Of a stretch of 64,000 nt of DNA, positions 8,611-16,965 are shown piece by piece. The notes beneath the pieces were generated by a model that did no database searches, had not been told where the DNA came from, and saw only the letters and a program-made list of their open reading frames with translations. Source of the DNA: JABDQA01 sp963824415 (GTDB lineage Bacteria > Desulfobacterota > Desulfobulbia > Desulfobulbales > Desulfocapsaceae); assembly GCA_963824415.1 (NCBI GenBank), contig CAWGPM010000002.1, forward strand, positions 558,001-622,000, given 5' to 3'. Position 1 is the first letter of the stretch, and the number at the start of each line of letters is the position of its first letter. The translations under genes were made by a program, and so were the position numbers.

Positions 8611-8694
8611 AAAGTCTTTGCAGCCAGGCCAGCGAACCCGCTACCTGCCTTTCATAAAGAGCTGCGCGGTAATTCCCGTTGAACAGAGACAATA

Positions 8695-8775
8695 GGCTCC
8701 CTTGAAAAATTGTTTTTTCGTCCTGACTCTGCGTTGCGCGCGAAAATTTTATCCTCCAAATAGTACTTATATTTG
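8695..8775. repeat. palindromic dispersed repeat, left half, degenerate
   Basis: From GGCTCCCTTGAAAAATTG through CTGCGTTGCGCGCGAAAATT to TTATCCTCC it matches the left arm of the copies at 2724 and 15964 in the same orientation. The right arm is missing or unrecognisable. It sits immediately left of the receiver-LpxC gene. Confidence 0.7.
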
Positions 8776-8842
8776 AAGTAGAAATCTTGACTATGGTAAA
8801 AATCGATACAGCACACTCTCGTAAAATCACTTATCAATAGAC

Positions 8843-10168
8843 ATGAATCCAATTTGTATAGTAGACGATCAACCTAACATCTGTTCCACGATTTCAAGCA
8901 TCCTGAACGACGAAGGATATAAGGCCGTCGCATTTCAGGATGCTGAGAGTTTCTGGCAGAGCCTTGATAATCAGTTGCCCTCTCTCGTTTTGCTGGATAT
9001 CTGGCTCCCTGGCGTGGACGGGTTGCAGCTTCTGAAGCGTTTGCATGGCCGATTTCCTTCACTGCCCGTCATCATGATGAGTGGACATGCAAGTATCGAA
9101 ACGGCAGTTACCGCCATAAAAGCCGGGGCCTGCGATTTTATGGAGAAACCGCTGCATCTTGAAGTTTTGCTTGAGAAGGTGGACTCTGCCATTAATCATC
9201 AACCTCTGGGGAACGGCTCACTCTCTATTACGGATACCAGACTCAATACCCTCAGTCTAGAATCTTCAATGACCGCCGGTTTTGTTGATGTAGTTGGTTC
9301 TTCCAAACCTCAACGTACCCTCGGAGAGAATATTGTCCTTAACGGTGTTGGACTTTTGAGTGGTCGGAAAACGGGTATCATCTTAGGCCCTCTGGGAGTT
9401 AATGAAGGCATCGTCTTTCAAACCTTGGACGGTCAGACCATCCCTGGTCATATCACTTCCTTGGATAATTTTTCCCAAACTGATCCATCGAAAATCTTTT
9501 CTGCTAACTCAACCACCCTGGACAACGGTAGGCAGCAGATTCGTACCGTTGAACATCTTATGGCTACCTTTTTCATATACGGCATAACCAATGTACTCAT
9601 AAAGGTCGATGATGAGATACCCAACATAGATGGTTCGGCCAGGGACTTCGATGACCTCATAGCTCAGGTTGGGATAGTGGAACAGCAGTCACCTGCCAAG
9701 GTTGCCGTCATCAGACAAAAGATAGGACTAGGAAAAGAAAAGAGCCATGAAAAATATATCTATGCGGAACCTTTTGAAGGGTTCGAAATTGTGATGAGGG
9801 TGGATTATCCTCAACCTATAGGTGAACAGATTTTCACTTTCAATCCTGAAAAAGTATCTTTTTCAGAAGAAATAGCCCCTGCTCGGTCATTTAATACCTT
9901 TGAAAATATCGAAATGGCCCAGAGGCTTGGAAAGGTTGGTAGCGGATATCTCAATTCCCATATCATCATGCACGAAGGCAAGGTTATAAATACGGAACTC
10001 CGCTATGCCGACGAATTTGTGCGTCACAAGATATTAGACTTGATCGGAGATCTGTATTTACTTGGTTTCCCCATCAGAGGACGAATTACCGCCAACATGA
10101 CTTCTCATGGTCACAATCAGGCTCTGGTTCAACTCTTGCACCAGGCAATCCATACGGACCTGGATTGA
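8843..10168 (+). CDS. lpxC: receiver domain fused to LpxC (UDP-3-O-acyl-GlcNAc deacetylase)
   Basis: 441 residues; ordinary LpxC is about 300. Residues 1-115 form a response-regulator receiver: acidic pair DD at 8-9, phospho-acceptor D52 in LLDIWLPGVDG, Ser in MMSGHAS and K102 in MEKPL. After a linker, residues 157-440 are LpxC: QRTLGENIVLNGVGL, then TVEHLMATFFIYG with the catalytic Glu and first zinc His, EFVRHKILDLIGDL with the other zinc ligands His395 and Asp399, and SHGHNQAL with the general-acid His. All catalytic residues are present. LpxC catalyses the committed step of lipid A synthesis in the cytoplasm, so this form is predicted to be controlled by phosphorylation. No histidine kinase is adjacent. 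The ribosome binding site is weak. Confidence 0.93.
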   Translation: MNPICIVDDQPNICSTISSILNDEGYKAVAFQDAESFWQSLDNQLPSLVLLDIWLPGVDGLQLLKRLHGRFPSLPVIMMSGHASIETAVTAIKAGACDFMEKPLHLEVLLEKVDSAINHQPLGNGSLSITDTRLNTLSLESSMTAGFVDVVGSSKPQRTLGENIVLNGVGLLSGRKTGIILGPLGVNEGIVFQTLDGQTIPGHITSLDNFSQTDPSKIFSANSTTLDNGRQQIRTVEHLMATFFIYGITNVLIKVDDEIPNIDGSARDFDDLIAQVGIVEQQSPAKVAVIRQKIGLGKEKSHEKYIYAEPFEGFEIVMRVDYPQPIGEQIFTFNPEKVSFSEEIAPARSFNTFENIEMAQRLGKVGSGYLNSHIIMHEGKVINTELRYADEFVRHKILDLIGDLYLLGFPIRGRITANMTSHGHNQALVQLLHQAIHTDLD

Positions 10169-10350
10169 GGCAATTAGTAGCTTAGCGGGAATATGCTGCG
10201 CGCGAAGGCAAAAGGGGTACCACAAATTATTTGGAATTAAATATTTTTTTGCTGAGTTGACAGACAGGCTGATGAGAGATTTTTTCTGTATCCTTGCCAG
10301 CTTTTATAAGTCGAGCCAAAATGAAAAAGGCTGTATCTGTTTGACGTGGA

Positions 10351-12345
10351 CTATTCACCCGATGATTTTGAATCGGGGACCTTGCCACTTGGAGCGACCA
10401 GATCCAAGGCTCGACGCAGATCGCTTGCCGCTCGATCTTTTTCCTCAGGCGTCATCTGTTCCGTATCGAGTTTCAGTTTCATTTTAGGTTGGTCTACTTG
10501 GATTTGCAGCCGCCGGGTAATTTTATCGTATGGCTCGATTACCCGATAAGCTGCTACCGGATATGCTATCCCTTTTACTTCAATCTCTCCATGTATCTCA
10601 CAGCGGATCTTTTCATTTACCATTGCAAATGTTTCGTAGGAGATAAGGATATCTCCCGGTGGCGCCTGAGCTTCCAGTCGAGATGCAGCATTCACCGTGC
10701 CGCCAATGATGGTGTAGTCCATACGATCCTCGCTCCCGAAATTCCCGACCGTGCAGTAGCCCGTACTGATACCCATCCTGATACGGAGTGGTCTTTCGAT
10801 TCCGTTTCTGCGCCAGATACCAGACAATTCGACCATTCTCGCACGCATAGCTATCGCCATTTCGACACATGCAATTGCATCCGCTCTGACTCCTTTTGTT
10901 TCCGGGTCTCCGAAAAATATAAGGATCGCATCACCGACGTACTTGTCGATAGTCGCACCATGCTGCAAAGCAATCTGAGACATTTCCGTCAGATAGTGGT
11001 TGAGCAACTGGCTGAGTTCCTCAGATTCCAGGCGGTCAGCAGTCTCGGTAAAACCTTCAATATCTGAGAAGAAAACAGTGAGCTTTTTTCGCTCACTGGC
11101 AACCTTCACCTCTTGTTTGCCGCTGAATATCGAATCATAGATTTGCGGAGAGAGATATTTGGCCAGTTGGTTGGACAACTGCTCCAGCGCATTGGTCTTC
11201 TCTGCCAGTTGTGATTCTCGCTCATCTATGACGTCCATGTAATGTGCAAGTGATCTGGAGATGGCACCAATCTCGTCGCCCGTGGCATCTGCTTCTAAAC
11301 GATCGCGATTGTCCGCAAAAGATTGTAAACCATCTCGAATTTTATCCAGTCTTATAAAGACCCTTCTCTTGAGCACAAGCCACATCAGGAAATTGCTGAT
11401 GATGAAAACAAAGACAACAATCAGGATTAAAAAAGATGTGATCCGGATTGTGTTGTCCACGCGTCTGACTTGCATTTCTAGATCAGAACCCGCATTCCAG
11501 AACTCTCGATTAGCACTGCTTAGCAGACGATTGGCTATAAGAGAATTTTCTTCCACGAGTGCCTTTATCTTGAACTCGTTAGACAGTTCCAATTGCTTGT
11601 CATTATATATCTCGTCGCTGTTTGCAGCCCAGTAGGCAGCCAACTCTCTTGCGGGATTATGACCAGCGGAAACTTCATCAGTACCGATCTGGGTAAGGTT
11701 TTCAGAAGCCGGGATCGAATGTTGAATAGGGTCTTCCACCTGTTGCCGGTTTCTTGGAAATCTTGCACTGTTCGGATCCAGCAGCAGGTTGAGAATCCGG
11801 TATACATTGTCGCTGACAAACTGCCTGTTTTGGGTTGTTTCCTGCGTTGCTTCTTGGGAGCTATCATTCGCCAGTTTGCGGAAGAAGTCGATATGTCCTT
11901 CCAGTTTTTTTCTTACTATGATTTGCTGGTTGACAACGTCAGTGAGGGAATGAAGATTGTTTGTCAGAAGTTCTCCATTTTCCCGCAGCACGCGAACTGC
12001 GTCTTCACCCTGAATAAGTTTGCCCAGCTCGTCTGTGAGCGCTATTTGCGAGATCTCCTTGTCCTGGATTCTTGACAACAGCGTCTCGAACTCGAAGCGA
12101 GTCGGCCGTGCGCTCATGGCAGGTGCAATGGAGATGGTAGCTGATGCTTCCTGGGATAACTGAGAGATTTTGAGCAAACGCGGTAAAGCACTGTCCCGAA
12201 GTGTTGCCAATTCACCTTGAATACCGATCATCCTGAAGATCATCAAGGCGAGGCCGAGCAATACGAATACAGCAATTGACGACAACAAAACGAGCAGCAG
12301 GGTGGAAATCCGTTGGAAAAACTTAACCGTGTTGTCGTTCGTCAT
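10351..12345 (-). CDS. membrane adenylate/guanylate cyclase with large periplasmic sensor and HAMP
   Basis: 664 residues. One membrane segment near 15-38, a periplasmic helical sensor of about 260 residues, a second membrane segment (FLILIVVFVFIISNFLMWLV) near 305-327, a HAMP-type linker, a short coiled coil and a class III cyclase domain. Catalytic metal Asp residues are in VFFSDIEGFT and GDAILIFFGDP; the purine/ribose region DYTIIGGTVNAASRLE is intact. It should make cyclic nucleotide in response to a periplasmic signal. It lies 24 bases downstream of an AapJ-like binding-protein gene on the same strand, which likely supplies the ligand-bound partner. Confidence 0.9.
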   Translation of the reverse strand: MTNDNTVKFFQRISTLLLVLLSSIAVFVLLGLALMIFRMIGIQGELATLRDSALPRLLKISQLSQEASATISIAPAMSARPTRFEFETLLSRIQDKEISQIALTDELGKLIQGEDAVRVLRENGELLTNNLHSLTDVVNQQIIVRKKLEGHIDFFRKLANDSSQEATQETTQNRQFVSDNVYRILNLLLDPNSARFPRNRQQVEDPIQHSIPASENLTQIGTDEVSAGHNPARELAAYWAANSDEIYNDKQLELSNEFKIKALVEENSLIANRLLSSANREFWNAGSDLEMQVRRVDNTIRITSFLILIVVFVFIISNFLMWLVLKRRVFIRLDKIRDGLQSFADNRDRLEADATGDEIGAISRSLAHYMDVIDERESQLAEKTNALEQLSNQLAKYLSPQIYDSIFSGKQEVKVASERKKLTVFFSDIEGFTETADRLESEELSQLLNHYLTEMSQIALQHGATIDKYVGDAILIFFGDPETKGVRADAIACVEMAIAMRARMVELSGIWRRNGIERPLRIRMGISTGYCTVGNFGSEDRMDYTIIGGTVNAASRLEAQAPPGDILISYETFAMVNEKIRCEIHGEIEVKGIAYPVAAYRVIEPYDKITRRLQIQVDQPKMKLKLDTEQMTPEEKDRAASDLRRALDLVAPSGKVPDSKSSGE

Positions 12346-12369
12346 TGAAAAGGGGTTTGTACCATGCCG

Positions 12370-13455
12370 TCAGCGAAATGGCGGGCTAAACAATAGTCCT
12401 CCGTCGTTCCACAGCCTGTTTAGGCCTCGGCTGATTTGCATATCGCTCTCACTACCGAGATAACGGTTGTATATTTCGCCGTAGTTTCCAGATCCTGAAA
12501 TAATGTTTTTCGCCCAATCTCGCGGCAATTTCATATGTTCAGTGCCTTCCATGGGGTCTAAGCCCAGGAGCCTCCGAATTGATGGATCCTGACTTGACAT
12601 ATACTGGTTGTAGTTCTCTTTGGTAATCCCTTTCTCTTCAGCGAATATCGTGGCGTATATGCTCCATCGAACAATGTTTCCCCACACCATGTCATTAACA
12701 TTGACATAGGCCACCAAGGGCTCTTTCGAAATAACTTCTTCATGAAGAACGTAGTTATCTGGATCTTCTACTGCTGTCGACCGCATGGACGCCAGCACCA
12801 GGCGATCAGTCGTCAGGAGATCGCAGCGCCGAGAGAAGAAGGCATCGTTTCGCCCCTCAGAAGATTCAAACGGAAGAATTTCCCACGACAAGTTATTAAG
12901 GCTTATATAATCTTCGAGGTTGGCGATCGTGGTTGTAGATCGGGAAACACACACTCTGGCGTCTGTCATTTGAGTAAGAGGGCCGTTGACGGTTCCCTTG
13001 TGGGAAATAAAACCTTGCCCATCGTAGAAGAGCACTGCTGCGGGAGTGAGTCCCATGCTCATGTCACGTGAGAACGTCCACGTGACATTGGATATGTAAA
13101 CATCAACTTCACCCTCGGAGATGCCCTGGAGACCATGGCGTATTAACATGGGCGACATCTGGACTGCATTACGATCATTGAACAGGGCAAGTGCGATGAC
13201 TCGGCAGAATTCAGGAAAAAATCCCTCGTAACCAGACTCTCCTATGCGTGTATCTCCTACAGGTCGGTTGCCAATCGCGCATTTGACATATCCGCGATCA
13301 AGAACATCCGAATACACTGAAGCAGCTGCCAGCGGAGGTTGAGGAGTCAGAACAATTACGAAAACTAATGCCAGGATGACGGAGGTCAGACGATAAAGAT
13401 ATTCTGCCGCAAGATATCTCATTAGAATGTTTGCCGCATATATACGAAGCGCCAT
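12370..13455 (-). CDS. AapJ-like periplasmic amino-acid binding protein without a transporter
   Basis: 361 residues with a long N-terminal hydrophobic signal (LTSVILALVFVIVLTPQPP, then LAAA). A strong ribosome binding site (GGAGGGAG) precedes the ATG. The C-terminus is AapJ-like: KNIISGSGNYGEIYNRYLG and RGLNRLWNDGGLLFSPPFR. In AapJQMP systems this protein feeds a general L-amino-acid ABC transporter, but no permease or ATPase is here. Instead the membrane cyclase gene follows after 24 bases. I infer that the protein has been recruited as the receptor subunit of a signalling system. Ligand unknown; amino acid likely. Confidence 0.85.
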   Translation of the reverse strand: MALRIYAANILMRYLAAEYLYRLTSVILALVFVIVLTPQPPLAAASVYSDVLDRGYVKCAIGNRPVGDTRIGESGYEGFFPEFCRVIALALFNDRNAVQMSPMLIRHGLQGISEGEVDVYISNVTWTFSRDMSMGLTPAAVLFYDGQGFISHKGTVNGPLTQMTDARVCVSRSTTTIANLEDYISLNNLSWEILPFESSEGRNDAFFSRRCDLLTTDRLVLASMRSTAVEDPDNYVLHEEVISKEPLVAYVNVNDMVWGNIVRWSIYATIFAEEKGITKENYNQYMSSQDPSIRRLLGLDPMEGTEHMKLPRDWAKNIISGSGNYGEIYNRYLGSESDMQISRGLNRLWNDGGLLFSPPFR

Positions 13456-14191
13456 AACTCCCTCCGACAGACAGCCAGTGAATAAGAACCTGCTTTTTAG
13501 GCCGCCATTTTAAAAAGCCTCACAAACTCTCATTTACTCATAGAGGATATGTAATTCTACCTGATGAGTATTTTTGTGACAACTTTTTAGGCTGAAGGCC
13601 TCATTGATGAGCCCAAGAAGCAGAATTTCTTAACTGATAAGGTGTCAAATAGGGGGGGGAACTCAAAGTTCGTGCGACATTAACTTAAAGGTGGGCCGGT
13701 TATATGGGGCAGTTGGCGAAATACCCTTGTAAGGCTTTGCTGCAAAGAGTTTTCGCTTGGCGATAATTATCTTGGTAGTGACAACCGTGAGGAGTATTCT
13801 GAATGTTTGGAAAGATTCTCGATATTTTTGGAAAAAGATACTGTGGCAAGTATCAAGTTTTTTCTGGCTCGTGTTTTGTATAAGGGTCCTATCTGGATTT
13901 TGACCGCGTTACTTTTGCAAACTGGCTCTCTTAATCTTGGATATCCATCAGCAACCTTTCATAGAGATGATGAATCATAACCTGAAAGGCGAGCCATCAA
14001 TCACTAATGGTTTTGACCTTAATCTCTGATTGGATTGCTTTGCGTCTATATTTCTGTTACTAGTTTTTCTAACCACTTGCTGGTGCTTTTGGGTGGCATG
14101 TTCAATATCGACCATCCTTGTCAGCATCCATCAAAAATGGCCTTTTCATCGTTGGCCACAATATTGGGAATCTTTACCTAGGGAGAAGTCG
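13456..14191. other. divergent intergenic region between the cyclase operon and the PP2C gene
   Basis: About 735 bases, A+T-rich. It should contain the promoters of both divergent units. It also holds a possible 26-codon frame at 13803-13883. The PP2C frame can be extended upstream to a TTG at 14030 through a hydrophobic stretch, but the ATG at 14192 has the better ribosome binding site. I see no clear terminator or repeat. Confidence 0.5.
13803..13883 (+). CDS. possible 26-residue leader or microprotein
   Basis: ATG at 13803 preceded by GTGAGGAG at a workable distance; the product is MFGKILDIFGKRYCGKYQVF followed by SGSCFV. The first half is amphipathic, with basic and aromatic residues. 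It lies alone in the long leader of the PP2C phosphatase gene. The good ribosome binding site is the only positive evidence; a chance frame of this size is quite possible. Confidence 0.25.
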   Translation: MFGKILDIFGKRYCGKYQVFSGSCFV

Positions 14192-15955
14192 ATGGCGAAA
14201 GATTCTGAAACCATGCTGGTTGATTTGGGGTTTACCACTGAGGAATCTCACACAATCGTGCAAACTGGAGTGATCCGTTCTTATCCAGGTGATGCTATCG
14301 TTCTCGATAATCCGCACGGCTGTGAGTTGTTATATTTAATCCTCAAAGGCCGGGTAGAGGCTTGTGCAATTGATCCTGAAGGTCGAGAAGCGATACTGGC
14401 TAAATATGAACTTGGTGATTATTTCGGCGGTATTGAGTTTGGTGATGTTCCCTATTCGATCAAATTTAAAACAACAGAACCGAGCAACATGCTTGAATTG
14501 CGAATGTGTGAGTTGAAGGAGTTCTTGCCTCAAGCAAGTGATTCCACAAAACGAATCTTTGAACATCTTCTCGGTGACGTTGAAAAGCAGGGACAAAGAC
14601 TAGCAGAAGCAATTCAACAGAAAAGGGCCATCACTGAAATTCTTCGCGCCATCTCAGATTCTCCTTCTGATTTAGAATCCTTGCTGGACACAGTGGCTGA
14701 GAATGCAGCTCAACTATGCGAAGCAAAAGACGCTGCGATTTTTCAGGTCGAAGGTGATGATCTCAAGATGGTCGCAAAATATGGACCGACACAGTTATGG
14801 CCCATAGGTAGGAAAAAACGGATTAAAAGAGACTGGGTGACAGGCCGTGCTGTTAAGGATTGTAAGATAATTCGTCTGCTGGATCTGCAAGCACTTGAAT
14901 CCGAATTTCCTGAAGGCTTTGCTATTGCAAAGAAATACGGCCATCGAAGTGTCTGTGTCGTTCCACTAATACGTGAAAGTGAGGCAATCGGGGCAATTCT
15001 CATCCGCCGTTTCGAGGTAAAGCCGATTACAGATAAACAACTGGAACTTTTGATGGCTTTTGCAGATCAAGCATCCATTGCAATCGAGAATATCAGGCTT
15101 TTTAATGAAATCAATGAGAAAAGCCGAAAGTTGAAAGAACAGTCTGACGAACTTGCGCAATGGAATGAGAAGCTTGAGTTTAGAGTAGCAGAGCAGGTTG
15201 CTCAACTCGAGCAATTCGCTAAGCTGGAACATGAGCTCAAGGTCGCAAGCGATATCCAGAAAAGCATGTTGCCGAGATCTATTCCGCATCTGGAAGGATA
15301 TGAAATTTATGCGAATTTGATTCCAGCAAAAACAGTAGGGGGAGATTTTTATGAGTTTATACCGTTAGGCGACGATTCGCTTGCAATTGCGATAGGCGAC
15401 GTTGCTGACAAAGGGATTCCTGCCGCTCTGTTTATGGCAATGGTTCGCAGCTTTCTGCGTGCGGAAGTTAATCCCCAAACATCGCCTAAAAAAGTACTTG
15501 AACTGGTCAATGGTCACCTGTTGGAGCTGAACGACAAAGGTATCTTTGTGACAATTCTTCTCGGCATCCTGAACAAAAAGACTCACCAATTTACCTACAC
15601 ACGTGCAGGCCATGAGTTGCCCATTCTGATAGACTCTAAGGGTTCTGTGAAGCAATTATACAAAGGGGAGGGCCAGGCATTGGGGATTTTCGATACAGTT
15701 ATTTTGGACGAGCAAATTATCGATCTCTCAGATAACAGCATTATGGTGCTGTACACAGATGGAATAACCGACGCCATAAATCGACAAAACCAAATGTTTA
15801 GCCTGCAAGGGATGCTGCGCACGATATGTAACATGCCAGATCAATCTGTATCAAATATATGCGATGGACTATTCAATGCAGTCATGCAACATCAAAAGCA
15901 CCTTCCGCAGTTTGATGATATGACTGTAGTTGCAGTTCGAGCTTTAACAGCTTGA
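14192..15955 (+). CDS. cNMP-binding/GAF/PP2C (RsbU-SpoIIE type) phosphatase
   Basis: 587 residues from the ATG at 14192 (GGGAGAAGTCG upstream). Residues 1-125 form a cyclic-nucleotide-binding-type beta roll (ILKGRVEACAIDPEGREAIL, GDYFGGIEFGD). The phosphate-binding Arg of the usual cassette is not evident, so nucleotide binding is uncertain. A coiled coil, a GAF domain (about 160-320) and a second coiled coil follow. The PP2C domain covers about 400-587: IQKSMLPRSIP, VGGDFYEF, IGDVADKGIPAALFMA, FTYTRAGHE, VLYTDGITDA and FDDMTVVAV, with metal Asp residues present. Such phosphatases dephosphorylate anti-sigma antagonists (STAS proteins); none is adjacent. Divergent from the cyclase pair. Confidence 0.88.
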   Translation: MAKDSETMLVDLGFTTEESHTIVQTGVIRSYPGDAIVLDNPHGCELLYLILKGRVEACAIDPEGREAILAKYELGDYFGGIEFGDVPYSIKFKTTEPSNMLELRMCELKEFLPQASDSTKRIFEHLLGDVEKQGQRLAEAIQQKRAITEILRAISDSPSDLESLLDTVAENAAQLCEAKDAAIFQVEGDDLKMVAKYGPTQLWPIGRKKRIKRDWVTGRAVKDCKIIRLLDLQALESEFPEGFAIAKKYGHRSVCVVPLIRESEAIGAILIRRFEVKPITDKQLELLMAFADQASIAIENIRLFNEINEKSRKLKEQSDELAQWNEKLEFRVAEQVAQLEQFAKLEHELKVASDIQKSMLPRSIPHLEGYEIYANLIPAKTVGGDFYEFIPLGDDSLAIAIGDVADKGIPAALFMAMVRSFLRAEVNPQTSPKKVLELVNGHLLELNDKGIFVTILLGILNKKTHQFTYTRAGHELPILIDSKGSVKQLYKGEGQALGIFDTVILDEQIIDLSDNSIMVLYTDGITDAINRQNQMFSLQGMLRTICNMPDQSVSNICDGLFNAVMQHQKHLPQFDDMTVVAVRALTA

Positions 15956-15963
15956 TATTTTGA

Positions 15964-16252
15964 GGCTACCTTGAAAAATTGCCTTTTTGCCCAAACGCTG
16001 CGTTGCGTGTAAAAATGTTATCCTTGGAGCCACTTGCAAAACGTCCTTTTCGCCCAAACTCTGCGTTATGCTCAAAATTTTATCCTCGGAATATTAAGTA
16101 TATGCCTGCGTTAAAATTTTTCTCATGCCTTGATTTTGGACGAAAACCCTCATTTTGCAAAAGGCTCCTCGGAATATCAATTATATGCCTGCGGCAAAAT
16201 TTCCACACGCGCCTTGATTTTGAACAAAAATTCTAATTTTGCAAGGTACCCT
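15964..16252. repeat. palindromic dispersed repeat, copy interrupted by a second copy
   Basis: The outer element runs from GGCTACCTTGAAAAATTG to TTTTGCAAGGTACC and matches copy 1 at both ends. In its middle, at the TTATCCT position, it is split by a related element. Removing the insert rejoins the outer sequence TTATCCTCGGAATATCAATT. Open frames over this region are produced by the repeat and are not genes. It begins eight bases after the PP2C stop codon. Confidence 0.8.
16026..16167. repeat. nested palindromic repeat inserted into the outer copy
   Basis: About 140 bases from GGAGCCACTTGCAAAACG to CATTTTGCAAAAGGCTCC, ends inverted relative to each other (GGAGCC...GGCTCC) and interior homologous to the other copies (CTGCGTTATGCTCAAAATTT, TATATGCCTGCGTTAAAATT). 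CCT flanks both sides and may be a short target duplication. An element of the family inside another of the same family points to past mobility. Confidence 0.7.
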
Positions 16253-16377
16253 TGAATATGGACAATCCGCCTCACTTTTGTATTGCCACTCTGAAAATTT
16301 AATTATCCAATCATCTTTGAGTTGTTACTATTTGGAAGCACTGCTCCTCTTTCAGAAAATGGTAATTTAAAATATAG

Positions 16378-16965
16378 ATGAACATTCTCACCGTTTCAGA
16401 TCGGGTTGTCGCAGAGCTGGTCAGCGATGACAGCCCGATTCCAGCCGGGTCTTTCGAGTTGATTCTCGGCTGTGGGGACCTGCCGCCTGAATACCTGCAC
16501 CGGCTGCGCATCAAATACGATGTTCCGCTTTTCTATATCCTTGGCAATCATGACATCAGACATCGGGTGGTGCCGAACGGCTGTGAAAATATCACCCGGA
16601 GGATTGTGGAGTATCAGGGCTATCATTTCCTGGGTTTTTCCGGTTCACGCTGGTACAACGGTAATTTGAATCAATACCGGGAAAAGGAGATGCAGTCCCA
16701 GATCAAGCGGCTCTGGTTAAAACTTCTGCTCCATAAAAAGCTCGATGTTGTTATTGCCCATGCACCGCCGCGATACATCCATGACCATGAGGACCGATGT
16801 CACAAGGGGTTTCATTGTTATCGCCATTTCATGACCCGTTACCAACCACGGTTTTTCGTGCACGGACATATCCATGCTTTTTTTGAAAAAGCGTCTGATC
16901 GCATCAGTGTTTTCGATCAAACAGAGGTGATCAACAGTTATGGCTACCACATCTTCGAAATCTAA
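16378..16965 (+). CDS. calcineurin-like metallophosphoesterase
   Basis: 195 residues. Metallophosphoesterase motifs: GCGDL (GD motif), ILGNHD, IAHAPP and the final VHGHIHAFF. The first motif is MNILTVSDRV, with the Asp but not the usual His of DxH, so one metal ligand is altered. Ends by overlapping the next gene by 26 bases, implying translational coupling and a shared task with that ParB-like/DUF4032/RAM protein. Substrate unknown; a cytoplasmic phosphodiester or nucleotide is likely. Confidence 0.85.
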   Translation: MNILTVSDRVVAELVSDDSPIPAGSFELILGCGDLPPEYLHRLRIKYDVPLFYILGNHDIRHRVVPNGCENITRRIVEYQGYHFLGFSGSRWYNGNLNQYREKEMQSQIKRLWLKLLLHKKLDVVIAHAPPRYIHDHEDRCHKGFHCYRHFMTRYQPRFFVHGHIHAFFEKASDRISVFDQTEVINSYGYHIFEI

